This document shows, in pieces, positions 6,950 to 11,822 of a stretch of 12,230 nucleotides of DNA. How positions within the stretch are numbered: the first letter of the stretch is position 1; each line of letters starts with the position of its first letter. Source of the DNA: Solirubrobacteraceae bacterium (lineage in GTDB: Bacteria; Actinomycetota; Thermoleophilia; Solirubrobacterales; Solirubrobacteraceae). The stretch is from the NCBI GenBank assembly GCA_025935735.1, contig JAICUS010000126.1, positions 1 through 12,230 on the forward strand, written 5' to 3'. The notes beneath the pieces are model-generated. The model made no database searches. It saw only the letters and a program-made list of their open reading frames with translations, and had not been told where the DNA came from. The translations under genes and the position numbers were made by a program.

Positions 6950-6972
6950 CTAAAGGGGTCTGACCCCGTTAG
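6950..6972. repeat. GGGGTCWGACCCC palindromic repeat, copy 4, contains cyclase stop
   Basis: This 23-base imperfect palindrome begins CTAAAGGGGTC and ends ACCCCGTTAG, with the core at 6955-6967 and central T. TTA at 6969-6971 is the stop codon of the minus-strand cyclase gene. Copies 3 and 4 can pair as a 23 bp stem (two mismatches) with a 9-base loop, which might act as a bidirectional terminator. Confidence 0.85.
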
Positions 6973-7733
6973 GCGATGAGGGCGAACACGCGGCTCGGGC
7001 TGCCGGTGCCGTCGACGAGCTTGAGCGGCGCCACGATCGCCACCGCTCCCGTGGGTGGCAGCTCCGCCAGGTTCGCCAGCTGCGTGAGGCCGTACTTGCC
7101 CGCGCCGAGCAGGAAGTTGTGCGCCGGGAACGGCGGGTCGAAGGAGTGGGCGGCGCCGGCGTCGGTGCCCACCGTCTCCACGCCGAAGCCGACGATCGGC
7201 GCCTCCTCGGCCAGGTAGCGGGCGCACTCGACGTCCGGGCCGGGCGTCTGGGCGTTGTTGAGGAACGCGTCCTGGTCGTGCGCGCGGGCGTTCCAGCCGG
7301 TGCGCAGGAACAGCCAGCCGCCGGCGGGCAGCGGGCCGTGCTCGGCCTCGAACGCCTTCACGTCGGCGAGCGTGAGCAGGTAGTCGGGATCCTCGGCGGA
7401 CTCGGCCGACTTGTCGATCACCGCGCACGGGGCGACGAGCTTGGCCGGCGGGGCGCTGGCCACGTCCTCGCCGTCGCGGCCGGTGATCCAGTGGATCGGC
7501 GCGTCGAAGTGCGTGCCGACGTGCTCGCCCAGCGTGAGCGTCGTCCACGCCCAGGCGGGGCCGCGGTCGTCGTAGCGGCTGATGTCCTCGCGGCTCAGGC
7601 CGGGCGTGTTGGCGAACGGCGGCGGCAGGATCAGGACCGGCGTGCTCTCGGAGAGCGGCTGCGTCAGATCGACGACGCGCACGGAGCCGTCCGCCAGCGC
7701 GGCGGCGAGGTCGGTGAGGGTGTCAGTGGCCAC
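6969..7733 (-). CDS. Cyclase-family metal-dependent hydrolase (isatin hydrolase / KynB-like)
   Basis: This is a 254-residue member of the cyclase family (PF04199), which includes kynurenine formamidase KynB and isatin hydrolase and uses Mn or Zn to hydrolyse amide or lactam bonds. The metal-binding signature HxGTHxDxPxH is complete: H71, H75, D77 and H81 in HVGTHFDAPIH. Further on come VGFGVETVGTDAG and FPAHNFLLGAGKYGLTQL, typical of the distal half of the site. The GTG start at 7733 is chosen because GGAGGAGG lies 6 bp upstream; a start at 7760 would lack this. It overlaps the upstream ThDP-enzyme gene by 11 bp, so the two form an operon. The substrate is not determined by sequence. The stop codon (6971-6969) lies inside a palindromic repeat. 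Confidence 0.9.
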   Translation of the reverse strand: MATDTLTDLAAALADGSVRVVDLTQPLSESTPVLILPPPFANTPGLSREDISRYDDRGPAWAWTTLTLGEHVGTHFDAPIHWITGRDGEDVASAPPAKLVAPCAVIDKSAESAEDPDYLLTLADVKAFEAEHGPLPAGGWLFLRTGWNARAHDQDAFLNNAQTPGPDVECARYLAEEAPIVGFGVETVGTDAGAAHSFDPPFPAHNFLLGAGKYGLTQLANLAELPPTGAVAIVAPLKLVDGTGSPSRVFALIA

Positions 7734-9339
7734 GAAATGCCTCCTCCAGCCATTCGGCACAGATGTCGGGGTCGACTTTGGCGTCCAGCACGAGCGGGCG
7801 GTCGCGGTGGGCGAGCCACTCGCGCACCTGCTCGAGGTCCTCGGGGCGGCGTGCGGTCACGCCGCGGCAGCCGGCCGCCTCGGCCAGCGCGGCGAAGTCG
7901 GTCGGCGGGAACTGCGCCAGCTCGACCGGGATGCCCATCGGGCGGAAGTGGTGGACCTCGGCGCCGTAGGCCGCGTCGTCGTAGACCACCACGAGCATGT
8001 CCGGCCGCAGCCGCCCGACCGTCTCCAGGTCCGGCAGCGCCATCAGCAGCCCGCCGTCGCCCACCGCGCACACCGTCAGGCGGTCCGGGCGGGCGGCGGC
8101 CGCGCCGAGCGCCGAGCCCAGCGCCAGCCCGACGCACTGGAACGCCTGCGGGAAGACGAACCCGTGCGCGTCCGGGACGGCCAGGTACATCGACGGGTAG
8201 CCCATGAACGCGCCGCTGTCGACGACGACCGTGCGCTCGGCCGGGAGCATCTCGTCGAGGGCGATGCTCAGGGTGCGCGGGTCCAGCCAGTCGCGGCTGG
8301 GCGCGAACGGCTCGTCGCGCCAGCGGCCGGCGGCGATCTGGTCGGCCAGCTGGGGCGTGCGGCGGCCGGGCTTCCGCGTGACGGCGTCCACGAGCGCCTC
8401 GGCGGTGGCCCGGGCGTCGCCGTGCACGCCGATCTGCACCGGCCGGTGCGCGCCGATCGCGTCGGCGTCCGAGTCCACCTGGGCGAGCGTGCCGTTGACC
8501 AGCGCGCCGTGGCGGCTCGTCCACACGTTCATCGCCGCCCCGAACGCCACGATCAGGTCGGACTCGGCCAGCAGCCGCTGCGCGGTCGGCGACGAGAAGC
8601 CGCCGGAGATCCCGAGCGCGTACGGGTCGCCGGCGAACAGCCCGTTGGCCACCGCGGACGTGGCCACGACGGCGCCGCTGACCTCGCCCAGCCGGCGCAG
8701 CGCGGGGCCGGCGCCCGCCAGCACGGCGCCGCGGCCGGCCACGATCGCCGGCCGCTCCGCCCGCTCCAGCGCGTCCGCGAGCTCCCGCACGGCGTCCTCG
8801 GCCGGCCGGACGGGCGCGAGCTCCGGCATCGCCGGCGGGTCGGTGAGCTCGGCCTCGGCCGCCTGCACGTCCAGCGCGAGCATCAGCACGACCGCGCGCC
8901 GCTCCACGGTCGCCCGCCGGACCGTCCGGGTCACGTCGGCCACCGCGGTCGCCGGCCCGTGGACCCGCTCGGCCACGGCGCCCACGGACTCCACCAGCGC
9001 GTCCTGGGCGATGCGGAAGTTCGAGCGGATCTGCGCGCTCGGCGTGTCCGCGGCCAACAGGATGAGCGGTGTGCGGCTCTTGGCCGCCTCGGTCAGCCCG
9101 GTGATGGCGTTCGTCAGCCCCGGGCCCTGGTGGACGCTCGCCACCCCGAGCCGCCCGCTCACCCGCGCGTAGCCGTCGGCCGCGCACACCGCGCCGGTCT
9201 CGTGCCGGGCCGAGCGGAACGTCCCGCCGGCGGCCACGATGGCGTTCGTGACCGCCAGGTTCCCGCTGCCCATCAGGCCGAACACGACGTCGCCGCCCAG
9301 CCGGTGCAGCGTGCGGCCGACGACCTCGGAGACGAGCAT
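7723..9339 (-). CDS. Thiamine diphosphate-dependent enzyme, benzoylformate decarboxylase / acetolactate synthase-like
   Basis: This 538-residue enzyme has the three-domain layout of the ThDP decarboxylase/acetolactate synthase superfamily. The N-terminal PYR domain (about 1-165) has the cofactor-activating glutamate E47 in ARHETGAV and the segment HQGPGLTNAITGL. The central domain (about 175-325) contains VAGRGA. The C-terminal PP domain (about 350-520) has GDGG at 427-430 starting the ThDP/Mg motif. That motif ends in DD (454-455) in VVVYDDAAYGAEVHHF, where the second metal ligand is usually Asn. It sits directly upstream of, and overlaps, the cyclase gene, suggesting consecutive steps on a 2-oxo acid. 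The ATG at 9339 is chosen because PF02776-type homology begins at once (MLVSEVVGRTLHRLGGDVVFGLMG). A regulatory or acetolactate role is less likely given the partner. Confidence 0.88.
   Translation of the reverse strand: MLVSEVVGRTLHRLGGDVVFGLMGSGNLAVTNAIVAAGGTFRSARHETGAVCAADGYARVSGRLGVASVHQGPGLTNAITGLTEAAKSRTPLILLAADTPSAQIRSNFRIAQDALVESVGAVAERVHGPATAVADVTRTVRRATVERRAVVLMLALDVQAAEAELTDPPAMPELAPVRPAEDAVRELADALERAERPAIVAGRGAVLAGAGPALRRLGEVSGAVVATSAVANGLFAGDPYALGISGGFSSPTAQRLLAESDLIVAFGAAMNVWTSRHGALVNGTLAQVDSDADAIGAHRPVQIGVHGDARATAEALVDAVTRKPGRRTPQLADQIAAGRWRDEPFAPSRDWLDPRTLSIALDEMLPAERTVVVDSGAFMGYPSMYLAVPDAHGFVFPQAFQCVGLALGSALGAAAARPDRLTVCAVGDGGLLMALPDLETVGRLRPDMLVVVYDDAAYGAEVHHFRPMGIPVELAQFPPTDFAALAEAAGCRGVTARRPEDLEQVREWLAHRDRPLVLDAKVDPDICAEWLEEAFRGH
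7740..7747 (-). promoter_or_regulatory. Strong ribosome binding site of the cyclase gene
   Basis: On the minus strand GGAGGAGG ends 6 bp before GTG 7733. It is one of the few strong Shine-Dalgarno sequences in the window. It lies inside the last codons of the upstream gene and decides the cyclase start. Confidence 0.75.
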
Positions 9340-9346
9340 GGCCGGA

Positions 9347-9352
9347 AACCTA
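9347..9352 (-). promoter_or_regulatory. Candidate -10 element of the ThDP enzyme/cyclase operon
   Basis: On the minus strand TAGGTT ends 7 bp before ATG 9339, which would start the transcript at the ATG (leaderless). This agrees with the absence of a Shine-Dalgarno sequence there. No good -35 was identified. Confidence 0.35.
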
Positions 9353-9374
9353 ACCGGCGGCGGCGCTCGTGATG

Positions 9375-9425
9375 GTGCTGCCCGCGCCGCTCGCGGTGCG
9401 GAGGCCGGCCGGCGCGGGTAGGCAC
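9375..9425. repeat. Imperfect inverted repeat in the divergent intergenic region
   Basis: The left arm 9375-9388 (GTGCTGCCCGCGCC) pairs with the right arm 9411-9425 (GGCGCGGGTAGGCAC), with one bulged base, one wobble pair and a 22-base loop. The core CCCGCGCC/GGCGCGGG is perfect. It occupies most of the 91 bp between the divergent starts at 9339 and 9431. It could be an operator, a cruciform or an RNA hairpin. GC-rich sequence forms such pairs easily, so function is unproven. Confidence 0.45.
9416..9423 (+). promoter_or_regulatory. GGGTAGGC motif 7 bp before the acidic small ORF
   Basis: GGGTAGGC precedes ATG 9431 by exactly 7 bp. The same 8-mer, with the same spacing, precedes the DUF892 gene. 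GGGTA resembles the -10 of SigB/SigF-type stress promoters in actinobacteria, which would make both genes leaderless. A GTTT-like -35 at the right distance was not seen, so this is a weak assignment. Confidence 0.35.
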
Positions 9426-9430
9426 GCGGC

Positions 9431-9604
9431 ATGAGCGAGACGCCGATCACGCCCTCCGACCCGGACATCCCGGACGAGCCGCCGCCCGCCGAGGACGGCT
9501 CCCCCGAGGAGGACGACCAGCCGCTGGGGCCGCCGGCCGAGCTCGACCCGGACGACGCGCCGCTCCCCGGTCTGCCGGAGCGCGAGCCGCCGCAAGCCGA
9601 CTAG
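9431..9604 (+). CDS. Small acidic proline-rich protein, 57 aa
   Basis: This uncharacterised ORF starts at ATG 9431 (MSETPITPSD...) and ends with TAG at 9602-9604. The product contains 18 Asp/Glu, about 17 Pro and a single basic residue (R51), so it should be very acidic and intrinsically disordered; there is no signal peptide or membrane segment. It recalls the short disordered acidic proteins often found beside stress genes, but I cannot place it in a family. Support for being real: it fills a gap between genes, has a clean start, shares an upstream 8-mer with the next gene and ends 22 bp before that gene's start. Against: proline- and aspartate-rich reading frames arise easily in GC-rich DNA. 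Confidence 0.6.
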   Translation: MSETPITPSDPDIPDEPPPAEDGSPEEDDQPLGPPAELDPDDAPLPGLPEREPPQAD

Positions 9605-9611
9605 CCGGACT

Positions 9612-9619
9612 GGGTAGGC
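9612..9619 (+). promoter_or_regulatory. GGGTAGGC motif 7 bp before the DUF892 gene
   Basis: This is a second copy of the 8-mer, again exactly 7 bp before an ATG (9627). It lies in the 22 bp between the small acidic ORF and the DUF892 gene. It could be a stress-sigma -10 or an unusual ribosome-binding sequence; it pairs poorly with the usual anti-Shine-Dalgarno. Confidence 0.35.
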
Positions 9620-9626
9620 CTGAGAA

Positions 9627-10598
9627 ATGGCCACCCGGACACTGGACGAGCAGCTCACCAAGTATCTCACGGACGCCCACGCGATGGAGGTCCAGGCGCT
9701 CGCGCAGATGCGCGCCGCGCCCGACCTGGCGGGCGACCCGCCGCTGGAGCGCGCGTTCCGCGAGCACCTGACCGAGACCGAGCGCCACGAGGCGGAGATC
9801 CGCACGCGGCTGGAGGCCCGCGACGCCTCGCCCTCCAAGCTCGAGGACCTGCTGGGGGCGATCAGCGGCAAGGGCTTCGTCCTGTTCGCCCGCTTCCAGC
9901 CGGACACGCCGGGCAAGCTGGCCACGCACGCGTTCTCCTACGAGCACCTCGAGCTCGCCACCTACGAGCTGCTGGCCCGCGTGGCCGAGCGGGCGGGCGA
10001 CGAGGCGACGGCCGACGTCGCGCGCCGCATCCGCGCCGAGGAGGACGCGATGTCGCGGCGGATCGCCGACTCCTGGGAGGGCGCCGTCGTCGCGTCGCTG
10101 GAGGCCAAGGGCGACGACGACCTCGACACGCGGCTGAACAAGTACCTGGCCGACGCGCACGCGATCGAGTCGCAGGCGATCCAGCTGCTCCAGCGCGGGC
10201 CGAAGATCGCCGGCTCGACCTCGCTGGCCGGGCTGTTCGAGGACCACCTGAAGGAGTCCCGGCGCCACGAGGACATCGTGCAGGCGCGCCTGGACGCCCG
10301 CGGCGGCTCGACGAGCTCGCTGAAGGACGCCGCGCTGCGGCTCGGCGCGCTCAACTGGGGCGCGTTCTTCCAGTCCCAGCCGGACACCCCGGCCAAGCTC
10401 GCCGCGTTCGCCTACGCGTTCGAGCACCTGGAGATCGGCGCCTACGAGCAGCTCGTGCGGGTCGCCGAGCGGGCCGGCGACAGCGAGACCGCCACGGCCG
10501 CGCAGGGCATCCTGGCCGAGGAGCGCGCGGCGGCGGAGAAGCTCTACGGCACCTTCGCCGAGGCCCTCGACGCGTCTCTGGAGGCCGTCTTGACCTGA
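9627..10598 (+). CDS. Tandem-duplicated ferritin-like DUF892 (YciE/YciF-type) protein
   Basis: This 323-residue protein is made of two copies of a ferritin-like four-helix domain of the DUF892 family (PF05974). Members are stress-induced and thought to bind a di-iron-type centre. Repeat 1 spans about 6-160 and repeat 2 about 166-320, with a 160-residue period: LTKYLTDAHAME (10-21) matches LNKYLADAHAIE (170-181), QPDTPGKLA (91-99) matches QPDTPAKLA (251-259), and YEHLELATYE (105-114) matches FEHLEIGAYE (265-274). Candidate metal ligands recur in both halves: E21/E181, E50 and H54/E210 and H214, E106/E266, and late-helix Glu residues. Single-domain relatives are about 160 aa, so this is an intramolecular dimer. 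It is probably cytoplasmic. Its 3' end overlaps lgt tail to tail by 55 bp. Confidence 0.92.
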   Translation: MATRTLDEQLTKYLTDAHAMEVQALAQMRAAPDLAGDPPLERAFREHLTETERHEAEIRTRLEARDASPSKLEDLLGAISGKGFVLFARFQPDTPGKLATHAFSYEHLELATYELLARVAERAGDEATADVARRIRAEEDAMSRRIADSWEGAVVASLEAKGDDDLDTRLNKYLADAHAIESQAIQLLQRGPKIAGSTSLAGLFEDHLKESRRHEDIVQARLDARGGSTSSLKDAALRLGALNWGAFFQSQPDTPAKLAAFAYAFEHLEIGAYEQLVRVAERAGDSETATAAQGILAEERAAAEKLYGTFAEALDASLEAVLT

Positions 10599-11386
10599 CG
10601 GCGCGGCCGCCGCTGGGAGAGCCAGAACCACAGCAGGCCGCCGACGGTCAGCGCGATCGCCACGAACAGGTTGAGCCGCAGCCCGAGGAAGTGGTGCGCG
10701 GGATCCACGCGCAGCAGCTCCTCGAAGATGCGGAACGCCGAGTAGCCGGCGACGTAGAGCGCGAACAGGCCGGGCGGCCGGATGTCTCTGCGCCTGCCCA
10801 GGGTGACCAGGAACGCGGCCAGCGCGAGGTTCCAGATGATCTCGTAGAGGAACGTGGGGTGGAACGTCGGGTCGGTCGCGTACTGCGCCGGCCGGTTCTC
10901 GGGGCTGATCTTCAGCCCCCACGGCAGGTCGGTCGGTTTGCCGAACAGCTCCTGGTTGAACCAGTTGCCCACGCGCCCGATCGACTGCGCGACCAGCAGC
11001 GCGGGCACCCCGGCGAGGTCCATGAAGAGCGGCACGTCCTCGCCGCGGCGCTTGACCCGCCACAGGCCGACGATCACGCCGAGCGCGATCCCGCCCCAGA
11101 TCCCCAGCCCGCCCTTCCACACGGCGAACGGGCCCCACCAGGTGTGCGGGACCTCGTTCCAGCTCGTGACGACGTGGTAGATCCGCCCGCCGACCAGCCC
11201 GGCGGGGAAGCCCCACAGCGCGACCTCGTCCACCAGCTCGGCCGAGCCGCCCCGGGCCACCCAGCGCCTGCGCGCGATGAGCACGGCGGCGACCACCGCC
11301 ACGCCGTAGAGCAGCCCGTAGGCGTGCACCAGCAGCGGCCCGAGGTGGAACTCCCCGGTCTTCGGGCTGGGGATGGACGCGATCAA
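10544..11386 (-). CDS. lgt: Prolipoprotein diacylglyceryl transferase
   Basis: Lgt transfers diacylglycerol from phosphatidylglycerol to the lipobox cysteine of prolipoproteins and is an integral membrane enzyme with about seven helices. The 280-residue product has HAYG (21-24), WKGGLGIWGG (90-99) and the signature GRVGNWFNQE (137-146). R138, N141 and E146 have the spacing of the essential E. coli R143, N146 and E151, and FRIFEELLR (218-226) holds the late conserved Arg. Where E. coli has catalytic His103 this protein has GIWGG, as in other actinobacterial Lgt. The start is TTG 11386, overlapping the CBS gene stop as TTGA, and MIASIPSP is the usual N-terminus; no other start fits. The basic tail (about 264-280) is encoded opposite the end of the DUF892 gene. 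At least two lipoprotein substrates lie in this window. Confidence 0.96.
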   Translation of the reverse strand: MIASIPSPKTGEFHLGPLLVHAYGLLYGVAVVAAVLIARRRWVARGGSAELVDEVALWGFPAGLVGGRIYHVVTSWNEVPHTWWGPFAVWKGGLGIWGGIALGVIVGLWRVKRRGEDVPLFMDLAGVPALLVAQSIGRVGNWFNQELFGKPTDLPWGLKISPENRPAQYATDPTFHPTFLYEIIWNLALAAFLVTLGRRRDIRPPGLFALYVAGYSAFRIFEELLRVDPAHHFLGLRLNLFVAIALTVGGLLWFWLSQRRPRRQVKTASRDASRASAKVP

Positions 11387-11778
11387 GGGCTCGCGCAGAA
11401 CACGTTGCGCGCGTGGTTGAAGCAGACGAGGCCCTCGAGGCGGCCGTCCGCGTCCACGACCGGGATGCGCGAGGCGCCGGTGTCCCGGACGAGCTTGAGC
11501 GCCTCGTCCACGCCGTCGTCCGCGCTCAGCCGCGGCGCGTCCTGCTTGACGTGCGGCGCGATCGTCCCGTCGCCGGTGGCCGGCAGGTCGTCGGGGCCGA
11601 GCGTCCCGAGGAACCGCTCGCCCTCGGCCACCAGCAGCAGCTTCACCCGCGGGTTCGCGAACGTCTCGCGGACCTCGCGCACCGGCGTGTCCGGCGCCAC
11701 CGCCCGCGCCTCGCGCAGCAGGACGTCCCGCACGGCGGGCCCGGCCTCGGGGATCGGTATGTGCCGCGTGCTGGTCAT
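11383..11778 (-). CDS. CBS-domain pair protein
   Basis: This 131-residue protein consists of little more than two CBS motifs (about 14-66 and 73-127), a module that commonly binds adenine nucleotides such as AMP, ATP or SAM. The first motif has VAPDTPVREVRETFANPRVKLLLV, then FLGTLGPDDL. The second has ADDGVDEALKLVRDTGASRIPVVDADGRLEGLV, the more typical of the two. No catalytic or membrane domain is attached, so it is a stand-alone sensor or regulator with unknown target. The ATG at 11778 lacks a Shine-Dalgarno, and TATGAC lies 6 bp upstream, suggesting a leaderless transcript. Its stop overlaps the lgt start, so the two are co-transcribed; a functional link to lipoprotein modification is not known to me. 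Confidence 0.88.
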   Translation of the reverse strand: MTSTRHIPIPEAGPAVRDVLLREARAVAPDTPVREVRETFANPRVKLLLVAEGERFLGTLGPDDLPATGDGTIAPHVKQDAPRLSADDGVDEALKLVRDTGASRIPVVDADGRLEGLVCFNHARNVFCASP

Positions 11779-11784
11779 GGAGTA

Positions 11785-11790
11785 GTCATA
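11785..11790 (-). promoter_or_regulatory. Candidate -10 element of the CBS-lgt operon
   Basis: On the minus strand TATGAC ends 6 bp before ATG 11778. There is no Shine-Dalgarno, so a leaderless start is plausible. It lies just beyond the GC hairpin that follows the upstream gene. Confidence 0.3.
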
Positions 11791-11797
11791 GCGCGTG

Positions 11798-11816
11798 GGC
11801 GCGCGGCCCGCGCGCC
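11798..11816 (-). terminator. GC-rich hairpin after the AhpD-like gene, probable terminator
   Basis: This is a perfect 19-base palindrome around a central C, with arms GGCGCGCGG and CCGCGCGCC, starting 6 bases after the stop of the AhpD-like gene on the minus strand. There is no T-tract, which is common for terminators in GC-rich actinobacteria. It separates two genes of the same direction. Confidence 0.5.
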
Positions 11817-11822
11817 ATCCGG

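Noticed and set aside
7582..9372. 596-codon plus-strand open frame opposite the ThDP enzyme and cyclase
   Set aside because: Its translation is repetitive R/A/G/V/H-rich sequence without motifs. Such frames are expected opposite GC-rich genes with GC at third positions.
9340..9468. Longer start (9468) for the ThDP enzyme, adding 43 residues
   Set aside because: The added segment is low-complexity A/R/P sequence that covers the divergent intergenic region and the small acidic ORF, while family homology begins right at M9339.
9447..11216. 589-codon minus-strand open frame opposite the DUF892 gene and in another frame of lgt
   Set aside because: Overlaps two well-supported genes and has shadow-type composition.
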